Part shown: in pieces, positions 37,501 through 49,928 of the stretch
Numbering within the stretch: position 1 is the first letter of the stretch
Layout: the number at the start of each line of letters is the position of its first letter
Source: Phallusia mammillata
Taxonomy: Eukaryota > Chordata > Ascidiacea > Phlebobranchia > Ascidiidae
Assembly (NCBI GenBank): GCA_003260075.1
Contig: QLIY01000300.1
Span: forward strand, 1 to 64,000
Direction of reading: 5' to 3'
DNA: 64,000 nt
The notes under the pieces: model-generated
What the model was told of the DNA's origin: nothing
Database searches by the model: none
The model's input: only the letters and a program-made list of their open reading frames with translations
Translations under genes and position numbers: made by a program

Positions 37501-40500
37501 ACCATATTAGTGTCATGATGAGTAATGAGCTGATGAAATATTTTTGATTCATTGAATTTTATATTTTTTAAGGACGGTGGGCAAAAAATATTTGATTTAA
37601 AGTTTGCCCATCCCTGGCCTGAAATAGGCTAAAATTATAGTTTATAAGCCCTTGCCAATTGTTTTCTCGAAAAATCAAAAAGTAAATGATTTTTTACATT
37701 GATATTTTGTTTTCAGCAACCCCTAGACCTACTACTTGCTCGCCCTCTTGCAGCAGAAATGCTGTTTGCAATCGCAACTTTGACGACACCTATAGTTGTA
37801 CGTGCAACGCGGGATTTGTTGGAAATGGTGTAGTGTGCACAGGTAAGACATTCGATTAATTCGTTGTGTGTAAATAAACACTATAATTATTCAATTTTAA
37901 AATATTATGTACTAAAATATTTTGCAATTTTCCCCAAACAATCATCCAAGTACTGTATAGTATTTGCGTACTAACTGTGTTCAAACATTTCGATTGCTAT
38001 AGAACAGTGGTTCCCAACCTTTATCAACGAATTCCTTTCTTACTATCTAAAACATGTTATTCCTCCCCAATAAACTATATAGTGTACGCTAAACCACACA
38101 AAGATCATTTAAAATTGGGTATTTTATTAACTTCACAAATTATACTCTCAGATCTGAAGCGTCTATTTACAAACCTCAATTACAAACTAGAGTAAATTCT
38201 TTCCCTCAAGTTTTATAATTCCTTCCTTGGAAGAAATTCCTCCCCCCCCCCTTGTTTTCAGCAACCCCTAGACCTACTACTTGCTCGCCCTCTTGCAGCC
38301 GAAATGCCGTGTGTAATCGCAACTTTGACGACACCTATAGTTGTGCGTGCAACGCGGGATTCGTTGGAAATGGTGTAGTGTGCACAGGTAAAACATTAGA
38401 TAAATTCGTTGTTACAAACAACCGCGTTTTTCTGTGTGTAAATAAACACTATTAATTCAATTGTTTGATATTATGTACTGAAAGCCTTTGGCAATTTACT
38501 CCAAAAAGTCGTCCAAGTTATGCATAGTCTTTGTGCACTACAGTGTTACGATTGCTGTTTCCCAACCTGTATCAACGAAATCCCTCACTTAAGTCAAAAA
38601 CTCCCCAATAGACTACATGATAGATGCCAAACCATATAAAGGCCATTTAAATTTTTGTCTTTTATTAACTTCACAGGTTATATTCCCAGAGCTAAAGTTT
38701 CCTTGTCTCAAGTTTTAAAATACCTTCCTTGGGAGAAATTCCTCCCGGGTTGGAAACCACTGCTTTAAAACCTTGTTAAATCAAACACATATGCGCATGG
38801 AAAGCCATCGTTGCTTGTGACAGTTACATTTATTACATTTGTTGCAGGTCGTGTTGAAGAACCAGTTACTCCAGCAAACCCTTGCGGGTCACCATGTCAA
38901 GAAAACGCCATCTGTGTTGCTGATTTCAATAATGTTTTTAGCTGTCGCTGCGCGTTCGGCTTTGAGCCAGACGGAGGCTTTTGCAAAGGTACGAAAACCA
39001 AAAGGGTAGTGTTACTTGTATCTTTGTGTTTATCTGGCATCTTTAACCTTACCCTTGTCCTAAACGTTTCGTAGTAAATCGCACGAGTTTAGCCAGAGTG
39101 AGGTATAGTTAGTTTTTCAAGTGCCATATCACGAAAAGCAAAAGACTTAAAACACAAAAGCTTGTTATCAATCTTAGGTCGTGTCCCCCTAAAAATAGCC
39201 CCCCCCCCCCCCAAGTCCTAAGGGGTACGGGCTCTTAAGGCTTAAGAGCCCGTACCCCTTTCTATCCAAAATGTAAATAGTAAACTTGTGAAACTTGAAG
39301 TCATGGGAAACGATAGTCTAGCCCAGTGATTTTTAACCGCGGCTCCCCCCCCCCCTGCGGCTCGCACCAGAGCTTAGAAAAAGATTGCTATTTTAGCTTT
39401 CATCTTTAGTGATTTTCTGGGGTTTAGTTTTTTTTTGGCGCTCCTAACACACTTCAAAAACTACCATTTGGCCTCCCCCCCCCCAAAGATTGCTATTTTA
39501 GCTTTCAAGGTAATAATCTTTAGTGATTTTCTGGGGTTTAGTTTTTTTTTGGGCGCTCCTAACACACTTCAAAAACTACCATTTGGCCCTGACAATAAAA
39601 AAAGTTGAGAACCACTGGTGTAGCCTTCAAAGAGATTAAACTAGAAGGAATACAGAAAAATGTCAAAAACACATCAGAAAATGACTTCCCAACAGCCGAC
39701 AAATTATTAGGTTCATATTTATCGTTGGCATTGGTGGGAAAAATTTACCTCAGTTAAATCTAACAAATAATAAACATAAACGCTTTTTCAGCAATCGTTG
39801 TGAACCTTCCCTTAGTACCAACCACTTGCACGCGGCCTTGTAGCGCAAACGCGGCGTGCATTCGAAACTTTGACGGCAGCTACAGATGTTCATGCAACCC
39901 AGGATTTACAGGAAACGGTCTAATTTGCACAAGTAAGTTCATATCATATGCAACACATTTTTTCATTGACCTAATATTACATAATCACCGAAAATTAAAT
40001 GAAAAATTCTTTTGATAAAAGGCCAAGGAACAAAAATAACTATAGAGTGGAAACGGCGGACAGTAATTTTTTTCTGTGAAAAATCAAGCAAAGTGTCAAT
40101 AGTGACCTCATGCCTTATTAACGACAATTTTAAAAATGAAACCTGAACAGAACGCAAAACGTGTTCAGTCCGACACTAAAGTCGAGTCGGTATTTAAAAG
40201 TGGGTATTTCACACGAATCAGTTTAAGACATTAAAAAAGCCAATTTCAGTTAACTTAGCACCAGATATGTTATGTTAAAAAATAGTTGGTTTCAATGTCA
40301 AATATAACAAAATTTACTAGGTAATATATAGAGTCCTGGACTCCCGTCGTGGGTTCGAGTCCTAGCGCAGGCTAGACTTTTCCTTGTCATATGGGAATGC
40401 TTCATGGCCGGCTGATTCGGTATGACGCCTTTAATGGGCCTGGCTTACTGTGAATAATAAATGGGTAACCTATTCCGTGACCGCTAGTCTGCATGAACGC

Positions 40501-43500
40501 TTTAGGGCAGATCCCAGTACGTGTGCATGTTAACTTTAGCATACTTTACTAGGCATATATTTATTGTCACATTAAAACAAACTGTTCTAACCATGCATGT
40601 GATGTCTAAGACAAGTGTTTATTTTTTTTAGGAATTATCGTGAATCCCCCAGTCCAGCCTACCACTTGCTCAATACCTTGTGGTGCAAACGCGGAGTGCA
40701 AGCTAAACGAGGCTGGAGTCTATACTTGCGAGTGCAATACAGGATACACAGGGAACGGATTTGTATGCTCAAGTAAGTTTGTACTATTTGTAACAGTTTG
40801 GTAACCATAAATGTCTTGAATGAGTAAATGTTGCGACATTTTAGTTTTTTAACCTTGTGCCTTATGCGTTGCTGCCAAAAGGTAAAGAAACAAATTAAGC
40901 TTATATATTAAGTCTAAAACAGTGTTACATGTCTTCCATGTTAAGTTCTACTACACATTTATGGGCAAGCCTTTAGAGATTTTAGTTTGCGAAAAAAAGG
41001 ACGATACACAAATCAATTCAAGCTTTAAAACGACGAACCTAGTCAGTAATACGAGTTAAGTCAAATTTTTTACGATGAAGTTAGAGTTACCACCGATTGA
41101 AGTCAAACCTATAAAATTAAGACATATGTTTATGGAACCAATTATTTTTCAAAGTGCAAATAATCTCCACCAAAGATTATTGTCAAATAAAATATTCTTA
41201 GTTTTCGTTTTTTGAGTATTTGAATTCAATATTTCAGCGATTCCCGTCCAACCTACCACTTGCTCGACCCCATGTGGCGCAAACGCGGTGTGCAATCGAA
41301 ACACTGACGGAACCTATAGTTGTGCGTGCCAATCAGGATTCGTTGGAAATGGTTTTGTGTGCACAGGTAAACATTTTCATTTTTTTCCAACGTGACTTTT
41401 CCTTTAAAGTATGACGTCAGCAAAAGTCCTTGCATTTAACCATTTTTTAATCCCTTATCTCCTAGTCAAAATAAGAAATCCTAGGTTATAGTTCTGCTTA
41501 GTAGTTTTGTCGATAGGTGTAAAGAATATTCTTATTTATATGCCGTTTCATAAGTCGTCCTTATTTAGCACAAAAAAAAGATAAATTCAAAAATATCTGA
41601 GACTTTCCCCCCCCCCATAAGTCGTCCTTATTTAGCACAAAAAAAAGATAAATTCAAAAATATCGAGACAAGTTTATACAGCAGGTTACAATCCACTGAC
41701 CATTTCTACAAAACTTTAAAGCGCAACAATTTAAACTTCAACAACTTTGCTTTTGCAGAGAGTACACCAGTGTGCACAACGACTTGTGCTCCCACCGCAA
41801 GATGTGTGTTTTCGCCGAGTGGAGCCCCTGTTTGCGAGTGCATGGATATGTACTACGGAGATGGAGAGTTTTGTGTCGGTGGGTACAATAATTATGTGGT
41901 GTTTGATAAAAAAATGTCACACTGTCGAAATACAGTAACTACAAAAAGCTAAGATGATCCTCTTAGATAAGGATAGGCCTAAAACTTCTGTATAACTGTA
42001 TGCCGCATTTTTTCCTAAACGTAATGAGAAATTTTGAAGTGACGTCAAATAGATTATTATGAGACGTCAACCATTTTCACCTTTTATGTATACCGCATTT
42101 TGCCTAAAAAAATAAGTATAATTTGCAGTGAAACCGTTTCGTGTTACATCAGCGACAGCAGCACTCAAATAAAATCAGCTTTTTAATTTTTTTTTTCCCC
42201 ACAAATATTATATTCAAATATTTTACTTTGAATTTATTTTTGACAGCTATTTCTGACGAGTGTCCCCAAACTTGCCACAAAGACGGATTATGTCTTCGAT
42301 CCACCATCGGTTTCTCGCAATGCGTTTGCAAATTGGGATACGACGGCGACGGAATACGTCAATGCACACGTACGTATTTCATACTGTTATATTTGGTTCT
42401 ATTTGAATAAGGAAAATGTGATGCTATCATAACACAAACTTGCTAAACATAAGTAAGTAAATAAATCTTTCTATTTCAAATATGTTTAAGGCACTTTCGC
42501 AAATGGTTTTAAAATGCATTTCAATACTTCATGGGTCCACCATTAAAAGACAATGTTGAACTAAGCGCTCATTGCAAAATGTCAATCTTGTATGACCAAT
42601 TTAAAAATACATTTAAGTGAAACTAGTCACTTTTTGCAGCCGATTCCCCAACAGTACTAAACACTGTTCCTCCCGTATCTGCTGTGTGCAATCCAACTTG
42701 TGGACAAAATGCATTTTGCAACGCCGGGCGGTGTCAATGCCTCGACAACCATGTTGGAAATGGATTTAACTGCGTTCGTAAGTACAATACTTCTATTATT
42801 GATTAACAAGTGATGGAATACTGGTGTACGGGCCTTTTAAGAAAAAAATTACCATCAAACCAGTTTATCATTATGATTTGCTAGAAGCGCAAAGCCTATT
42901 TATATAAAAGTCTATTGATGTTTTGCATTACCATTTCACTGAAGCTGTAATTATTATTTTTGCTTATTACTGTTTGTGGGACTTGTTTTGAAATAAATTG
43001 TTTTTTAATAATGTGCAAGGAAGTTTAACTAAACAAAACATTCAATTTTTTTAGCGCTTAGCTCGATCACTGACTTGGGTCCGCCACCGTCAGAATGCAA
43101 CCCTGATTGTACAGACAACGCTGAATGCGTAAAGTCCGATGACCGCTACGTATGTCAGTGCAAAAGCGGATACGTAGGCAACGGAATAACCTGCCGAATC
43201 TGTGAGTCTGAAAAGGCTACCAAATATAAAATAACCATTTGTCTGACAAATCGTTGCAAAGATACCGAATTAGTACGAATAACAAGAACGTATTCCAGTG
43301 GTTTACAACCCCCCCCCCCCAAAATAACCATTTGTCTGACAAATCGTTGCAAAGATACCGAATTAGTAGTGATAACAAGAACCTATTCCAGTGGTTCACA
43401 ACCTTTTGTAGTTCATGGTCCCATAAAGTAACCCTTAAGAGCCCGTTCTATCAAAAATGTAACAGGTAAACTTGTGAAACCTAAAGTCATGGGTCATGTC

Positions 43501-44634
43501 GGTAATCACGACACCTTATTTAACACGAAAATGCCTAAAAAGGTAATTTTGACAACACGAAGGTGTTTAAGTTGGGTCCCTAAAACACCTGTATATAAAT
43601 CACTGTCACTATATTTATTGTTGGCCGCCAGGAAACACTCCCTTTTGGGGGTCATAGGCTCCGGTTTGGAAACTCTGCCCTAAACGTTAAGGAAGATTTT
43701 TAGCCATTGCCGTTTTATGATAATAGCTCTTTTGCCTGAGAGATCAATTAATGTATGCCTGCTGGTTACATTGAAAGTATACCTTGTTAATTTGTACTTT
43801 TTCTCTTTTACAGCCCCCAACGCAATAGCTGACCCAGTCGACCAACCCCAACCTCAACCCCTACCGCCCCAAATAACACAGCCCCAGCCCCAGCCCCAAC
43901 CTCAAGCGGATCGAAACGACAACTGTGACGGTCGATGTCACGATAGAGGTTATTGTTTTACCTACAGGTCAAAATCAGAATGCCGATGTCATCGTCCGTA
44001 CACGGGAAATGGCTTTTACTGCTCCAGTAAGAAGAATTTATTTTGATGAAAGGCATAAAACGCCATACCTTATGACAGACCCACATTTAGCTAATTTCGA
44101 TAAGTAGCGCAAAAGCATTTTTACCCATTTAAAACGATATCTGTAAAAGTGATCACGGTTAGGACTTTTAGGGTCGGGGTAAAGTATAAGCTTTAAAATT
44201 TGAATAAAGCTAGCAATGGAACTTAGTTCCTAATAGAAGTTTTTTAAAAACTTACATCCTAACCCTTTCCTTCTTCAGATGCTAAATAAATAATTCAGCT
44301 CTTTGCGCTACCTCGAAAACTAGCTATAAATGTGGGTCTGCCGTGAAGTAAGGTGTGAGTAGCTCTACCTTATTTTGTAACCACTGTCAAAGAGTTGATG
44401 TAGTCTATTGGATTTTACAATGACAACTATACTTGACAATTTATTTATTTGGGTTAGCAAAATTTTCAGTACAAATTTTGTGAATTTTATCGACGAATTT
44501 TGTTTTAATGTTTCGCAGACCAGATGGATTATAGATGCAGATCGGAAAATAATGGAGAAGGCTGTAAAGAAAGTGAAGTATGTCGATTTAACGGATTTCG
44601 CTTCAGATGTTACATATGGCGTCGTCCTTTTTAA
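34561..44634 (+). CDS. Secreted protein with 12 EGF-like modules
   Basis: Exon 1 (34561-34711) encodes a signal peptide (MRSSFVATCCLLLCAVTSST) and AQFDLNFNIDDMLVKDYLFW. Then come EGF-like modules, one per exon: 36860-37024, 37138-37275, 37717-37842 (second allele-like copy 38262-38387), 38848-38988, 39792-39932, 40632-40772, 41238-41366, 41759-41878, 42247-42369, 42640-42777, 43055-43201 and 43814-44026. The last exon, 44519-44634, is Cys- and Arg-rich and ends in TAA. Every intron is phase 1, so modules can be gained or lost without frameshift. The usual module has six Cys and reads C-x3-C-x2-NA-x-C then C-x-C-x2-GY-x-GNG-x3-C; the DxDE calcium-binding start is absent. The 43814 exon carries a Pro/Gln-rich spacer (QPQPQ repeats) before its module. 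No membrane segment or GPI tail is seen, so it is probably an extracellular matrix or body-fluid protein of about 662 residues. No orthologue name can be given. Confidence 0.85.
35106..36112 (+). repeat. 500-bp direct duplication around C run 35608-35617, EGF gene intron 1
   Basis: The copies (35106-35607 and 35618-36112) are almost identical except for a small indel near AGTAACTGACC. Confidence 0.9.
36115..36308 (-). mobile_element. hAT-like MITE with perfect 8-bp target duplication, EGF gene intron 1
   Basis: Ends CAGGGTTTTTTAAGGTTTGG and CACCTTAAAAAAAACACTG; ATTCCTTA flanks both sides (36107-36114 and 36309-36316). Inverted relative to 26154-26303. The left copy of the gap-flanking duplication ends at this same point. 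Confidence 0.9.
37704..38740 (+). repeat. Duplication of EGF exon 4 around C run 38242-38251
   Basis: Exon plus about 400 bases of intron appear twice. The exon copies differ mainly at silent positions and at one Thr/Ala change. Contact with a placeholder run makes two alleles more likely than two modules, so the true gene probably has one. Confidence 0.8.
38005..38762 (+). mobile_element. hAT-like MITE, CAGTGGTTCCCAACCT family, split over two allele copies
   Basis: The left copy has the intact left end CAGTGGTTCCCAACCTTTAT (38005) and loses its right end at the C run. The right copy (about 38552-38762) has a worn left end and the right end GGGTTGGAAACCACTG. Real element length is probably about 230 bp. 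Confidence 0.65.
39220..39260. repeat. Perfect 41-bp palindrome next to a C run
   Basis: Arms AAGGGGTACGGGCTCTTAAG (39220-39239) and its exact reverse complement (39241-39260) with a single G between. It follows the 14-base C run 39199-39212. The sequence to its right resembles 43432-43495, which has no palindrome. Confidence 0.85.
39324..39617 (+). mobile_element. hAT-like MITE with 8-bp target duplication, EGF gene intron
   Basis: Left end CAGTGATTTTTAACCGCGGC, right end GTTGAGAACCACTG; flanks GTCTAGCC and GTGTAGCC. Two C runs (39345-39355, 39475-39484) with a duplicated middle segment lie inside, so its length here is inflated. Confidence 0.75.
40325..40450 (+). repeat. SINE-like repeat with tRNA-like head
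   Basis: GTCGTGGGTTCGAGTCCTAG resembles a tRNA B box; the following CATATGGGAATGCTT and GATTCGGTATGACGCC strings match 4036-4082. Anticodon arm and A box are not convincing, so not a tRNA gene. Confidence 0.45.
41547..41668 (+). repeat. Direct duplication around C run 41607-41616
   Basis: About 55 bases, ATAAGTCGTCCTTATTTAGC onward, in an EGF gene intron. Confidence 0.85.
43229..43401 (+). repeat. Direct duplication around C run 43309-43320
   Basis: Two 80-base copies starting AAAATAACCATTTGTCTGAC. It lies in the intron after EGF module 11, so exon order is unaffected. Confidence 0.85.
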
Positions 44635-45891
44635 GGTACGTATAATGACACATTATAGACCTGTAAGTTTTATAAACATTTATGCTCCGCCAAATCAGTT
44701 CATGATCGTGAAAATAGCTACTTAAGAAAAAGTTACACAAAAAGAAGCAATGCGCTAAATCAGAGTGCTTTAAATTCTGGCCTGTAGCTTATGTGCGGCC
44801 CGCAAACACTTTTTACATACAATTATCAAATCGATTCAAGTAGCCACAGCCTAACGCTCATCATCACATTGCTGCTCAATGTGTATCTCATTTAGTAATA
44901 CTCTTTAGTTGTGAGAGTAGATTTTAAAGATTTTCGTTTTTAAATCTTTTCAAAACATGTTTGCAATTTTTTGAAATTTTAGAAAGCAGTTCCTGAAATT
45001 AAAAATCTCTTTTGGTTGCAGGATTTAAGGCAAGAAGTTGATACCAGTTCGTTTGTTCCACTACATTTTGTTGTACATTTGTCTGGATTTTCTGAAGGGC
45101 ATCTCTCCGTCACTTAATTTGTGTGTATTTATGTATGTGGAGATGCACAAATAAATAAATAATAAACGAAAAAATTGTTGTGGCTGTTAGCAAAGATGAT
45201 GAAGCAGTTTTGGCCATTTAGTTTTCAGTATTTTAATATTTTTTTAATATTGTATTTTAATATATGCTCAATAGACAAATACGGTTTTAAATACTTCTCC
45301 AAAACGAAACCCAACAGTATAAAATATTTGAAGTTAAAAGCTTTACCTCAAGTGCTTTACCTTACTTAATGTAGTGAAACAAAAACGATTGCAAAAATGA
45401 ATAACCTTGGAACGGATTTTGATTTAAGTTTTTTTAAAAATCAAGAAAAACATTACTGCCTTTGCAGTTTGCACCCCCAAATAAATACAAAAAAATATCA
45501 TGGTTCTGGACTTGTGTATGATTGTAGCCAGCAGGAAATATTTGTGCGCAAAATTCCTGAACGATCAAAATTGTTTGAATGGTTGCCACGGAGCTTTTGC
45601 TGCTGGATTTACAAATTATAGCAGTAACTGTCGCAAACTTAAAGAAAGCATTAGCAGTGACACAGAAAGGATTAAATTAAAAATGATTTGCGTATTTTTA
45701 ATGTATATTGGTGTTTTTTTTTAAGTTAAATTGTCTTTTTTAAAGCAACTTTTCCCAAGTTATATTGTTTTCGTTACAAAAATAGTTTTGTCAGTTTTAC
45801 ATTTTACAGATGTTAAAAACGTAGACCTTTGGTGTAGTAAGAGTCTAAAGAAACATTTACCGTATCAGTAAAGCGTTCTAAGTTCAGCAAA
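44635..45891. other. Intergenic, EGF gene to IFT88
   Basis: No confirmed exon. A Cys-containing frame at 45500-45724 could be an alternative 3' exon of the EGF gene but lacks a convincing acceptor in phase 1. A TTTTACAG at 45804-45811 may be a 5' UTR splice or trans-splice acceptor for IFT88. No X-box-like RFX site was recognised. Confidence 0.4.
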
Positions 45892-48800
45892 ATGGCCGGT
45901 TTGTCAAACGTTCATCTTGCGACAGAGGACGAAAACGATGACATGTACTCCGGTTTCAATGAATACAACCCAATGTTTGATACTTCGAACATTGCTGAAG
46001 ATGAAGGTTTTATCAATGCTGTAAAAACTAGCCATGGAAGGCGACCACCTATGACTATGGTACGGGGCGCTGGAGGAAAACCACCACCAACTGGAAGTTT
46101 TCGACAGAATCTTGCATCGTCAATGGGGAGGGTTCCATCAGAAGGAGAAGTCGGGCCTAGGCCAATGACTTCAGTTAGTGGTGCAGGGTTTTCTTCCAAC
46201 AAACGAAATGTGATTGGAGGGGCAGCATTTGACCCCCTTAACCAGGCAAACCGTGGCATTACTGGGGCTGCCCCTGCGCTTGAAACTTTAGAGGAAGGTT
46301 CTCCTGAGGAAAAGATCAAAGCAATGGAACGTAACATTGGAGAGCTGATTGAACAAAGTGCAATTGCCAATAGTAAGGGTGATTTCGTGACGGCAACTGA
46401 AAAGGCAAAAGAAGCAGGAAAGAAGGAACGACAGCTGGTTCGGCAGCGTGAACAAGCTGGCTTAAGTGAGGGTATCAGCCCTGATCTTACATATTCTGTC
46501 CTATTTAATCTTGCATGTCAATATGAAGCCAATGAAATGTATCCAGAGGCTCTGAATACCTACAATGTGATCGTGAAGAACAAAATGTTTCAGCTGTCTG
46601 GTAGAATCAAAGTAAACATGGGAAACATCTACTTCAAGCAGGACAACCTTCCAAAGGCCATTAAGTATTACAGAATGGCACTGGACCAGGTCCCGAATAC
46701 ACACAAAGAAATTCGCATAAGGATTATGCAAAACATTGGTGCTGTATTTGTTAAAATGGGACAGTACAATGATGCAGTAACTTCATATGAGCACATAATG
46801 AATGAAAAACCAGATTTCCAAAGTGGGCTCAACCTTATCTTATGTTACTTTGCTCTTGGTGATAAGGACAAGATGGAAAAGTCTTTTCTCAAACTGTTAT
46901 CCGTGAACTTAGGTATTGATGATGAAGATAAGTACAATGCAACCACTGAAAATACACAGGAAAGTATATTTCTTGATGCAATTCGCAATGACAGCTTACG
47001 GCAACTAGAGAGAAAGAGAAAGTTAATTGCAGAGCGATGTATTCTCACAGCTGCTAAAGTAATAGCTCCAGCCATCAAATCAACATTCTCTGAAGGTTTT
47101 GATTGGTGTGTTGAACAAGTCAAGTCTTCTTCGTACCATGACCTTGCTAATGATCTTGAAATTCACAAGGCCCTGTTGTATCTTAAAGAAAGAGATTTCA
47201 GCCAAGCTGTAAGCATTCTGAAAACTTTTGAGAAGAAAGACACTCAGGTGAAGTCGCAAGCGGCAACAAACTTGTCGTTTATTTACTTCTTGCAAGGGAA
47301 CTTTGAAAACGCAAGGAGGTATGCCGATGCGGCTGTGAAGGCTGATCGCTTTAATGCATCATCCCTAACCAACAAAGCAAACTGTCTTTATAAGGACGGT
47401 GACCCTGAAGGTGCTATCATGTTGTACAAAGAAGCATTAGAGAATGATTCCACATGTCATGAGGCTCTTTACAATTTGGGACTGGTTTACAAGAAGCTTA
47501 ACAATCTAGACCAGTCTTTGGATTGCTTTACCAAGTTGCACAGCATTGTGAGAAACAACTCTCAAGTTATGTTGCATATATCAATACTCTATGAAATGAT
47601 GGAAGACTATTCCCAAGCTATGGAATGGCTAATGCAATGTAGCGGAGTCACACATACAGGTAACCTTTTTCTTACAAAATTCTGCAGGTTAATATATGTT
47701 TAGGCTATAAGCAGGGTTGCCATCGACTTAAAACCAAAAATAAGGACAACCGAAAAATTAAGAGTGTATGCGAAACAAATCAAACGTTTTTGAACAAATC
47801 TTTGCATTTATACGAGTCATAACATATCATTTGCAATATTTTGGCCAGAAACAATCTGTTCCAGCAAATCGTTGTTCGTAGAAAATACTAAGTGCATCTC
47901 ACAACAGGCCAGGTCTCGGTTCACTTCCAGGGATTTGACTACAGTAATTGTTGAAAATAAGACAAAATAAGGACTCAAATCAAAAATAAGGATATTTCTT
48001 AGAAATAAGGACAACGAACTTTTCTAAGACATTGCCACTCAAAATAAGGACAAATCTTAGAAATAAGGACGGTATGGCAACCCTGGCTATAAGACTCACA
48101 AGACTGTAAAACCATTCTAATGTAATTATTCTTTGCCAAGTAGGTATAAATGGTTAAATGATCATACCCATGGTCTACAAAAAAAGGCAAAACAAGTCTT
48201 TAATTTTGTTGCTTGGCATTAAGGCTTGGGTTTAGACAACTTTGACAGCAATAGGAAAACAACTTTATATCGTTTAAACAACTTTATATCAATACGTTTT
48301 TTTTAGATGCCAATGTCCTTGTTCGTATGGCGGACATTTGCGAGCATGATGATGGGGGTGAACAATCTCAAGCTTTTGCATATCGCAACGATGCATATCG
48401 TCTCTTCCCTGCTGACATCAATAACGTCAACTGGCTTGGGTCATATTATGTCAATTCACAGTTTTCAGAAAAAGCTATAAAGTATTATGAGCGTGCCGCT
48501 GTGATTCAACCAAACGAAGTGCGATGGCAAATTATGGTGGCAAGCTGCTATAGAAGGAGTGGAAATTACCAGGGTGCTTTCGAAAAGTACAAACAAATTC
48601 ATACCAAATTTCCAGACAATGTGGAATGTTTGAAATATCTCAATCGTCTGTGTTCTGATTTGGGACTGACAGCAGAATTACAGGTATTTATTATTTTGAC
48701 TGGCAAAATAGTTGTTTGCATGTAACTCAATCTATTTGATTTAACATATGAAAAGATTTATATCAGTAAATAGTTTAAAACTTGTATTTATGTTATTACT

Positions 48801-49307
48801 GAAAATGAAATATGGCTTGTTGTTTAGGAATATGCCAACAAGTTGAGAAAGGCAGAAAAGGCCCAAGAAATAAAATTGCAGCGCGCTGAAAGTGCAACGA
48901 GACGCAACAAGGCCCAAAATGCTGGTAAGTCAAACATTTACTTATCTAACCTAATACACTGTATGGTAAACTCAATCAAACTCCAAAAATTTTTGTTTAA
49001 GGAACAAGTCTTAGGAATAGCTTATTAGTCCATGAAATAATCATAACAGAATATTTTTGCCATTTTTACAGGGAGTGCAGACAGTTCCAGTCGCGACAAC
49101 AGCGCCAGTGGTGGTTCAGCCAGACAGCGAAGAGTTATAACAGAGCTCACCGACAGTGAACAAAACTCAAGACAAAATGTTGATGCATCTTACAGTGACC
49201 CTCTTGGGCCCAGCATGGACCGTCCAAAAACTGCTGCCCGGCAACGAACAGATGGTAATGACGATTTTGATGACATCATTGTAGATGAGAATTTACTTCC
49301 AGATTGA
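45892..49307 (+). CDS. IFT88: Intraflagellar transport protein 88 homologue (825 residues)
   Basis: IFT-B core subunit needed to build and maintain cilia. Exons 45892-47659, 48307-48683, 48828-48924 and 49072-49307 join in frame to 825 residues, the usual length. Residues 1-150 are acidic then Gly/Pro-rich (MYSGFNEYNPMFDT near the start). Tetratricopeptide repeats begin near residue 202 (SVLFNLACQYEANEMYPEAL) and continue in two blocks to about residue 715, with the typical A-x-NN-G and Y-x-A patterns, for example NASSLTNKANCLYKDGDPEG and ALYNLGLVYKKLNNLDQSLD. Exon 3 encodes a basic helix (KAEKAQEIKLQRAESATRRN), and exon 4 a Ser-rich tail ending DDFDDIIVDENLLPD, as in vertebrate IFT88. The first exon alone holds 589 codons, so few introns remain compared with vertebrates. 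AATAAA signals lie at 49334 and 49592. ARFGEF ends tail-to-tail downstream. Confidence 0.96.
47712..48085 (+). mobile_element. hAT-like MITE with perfect 8-bp target duplication, IFT88 intron 1
   Basis: Ends CAGGGTTGCCATCGAC and GGTATGGCAACCCTG; GCTATAAG on both sides (47704-47711 and 48086-48093). The interior repeats AAATAAGGACAA several times. Confidence 0.9.
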
Positions 49308-49540
49308 GTTTGTGCCATAAAAAATGTCATGTGAATAAAGTGCATATATGGTGCTATATATTTATAATTTGATTTTTTTGTACAAATGACATGTGCTTAA
49401 AAGTAATTCTGTATGACACATTGTAAATACATTTTGGCAATTTCGAAACCCTGGAAATGAATTGTTGTGTGTTTGTTTTAACCAAGTTTTTTCTTTTGTA
49501 TCATTGTGATATTCGCCACAAGCACTGTTATCTGCTCATA

Positions 49541-49928
49541 TTTTTTGTCGGTTATGGTTGTGTATGCTTGTTATTTGTACGTTAGCGTCTAAATAAAGAG
49601 TCTATTTTACTGTTATCAACCGAGTCGTTTCTTGTGACACCCTAAACTACCAAAAATAATGCAAAATTTGGTTGGAACAAGTGCTGTCACCATGGTACTA
49701 TGAACTGGACGAAACTGTTTTTGGTAAGTCCCCCCCCCCCTTTTGTCGGTTATGGTTGTGTATGCTTGTTATTTGCACGTTAGCGTCTAAATAAAGAGTC
49801 TATTTTATTGTTATCAACCGAGTCGTTTCTTGTGACACCCTAAACTCCCAAAAAGAATGCAAAATTTGGTTGGAACAAGTGCTGTTACCATGGTACTATG
49901 AACTGGACGAAACTGTTTTTGGTAAGTA
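49541..49928 (+). repeat. Direct duplication around C run 49730-49740, 3' flank of IFT88
   Basis: Both copies contain the polyadenylation-type AAATAAAGAG and the CACCATGGTACTATGAAC string, so a second poly(A) signal here may be an artefact. Confidence 0.85.

Noticed and set aside
40325-40375. tRNA gene
   Set aside because: Only a B-box-like segment is present; no A box, anticodon loop or acceptor pairing could be drawn.
45500-45724. Cys-containing frame as last EGF gene exon
   Set aside because: No acceptor in phase 1 was convincing and the exon at 44519-44634 already provides a stop.
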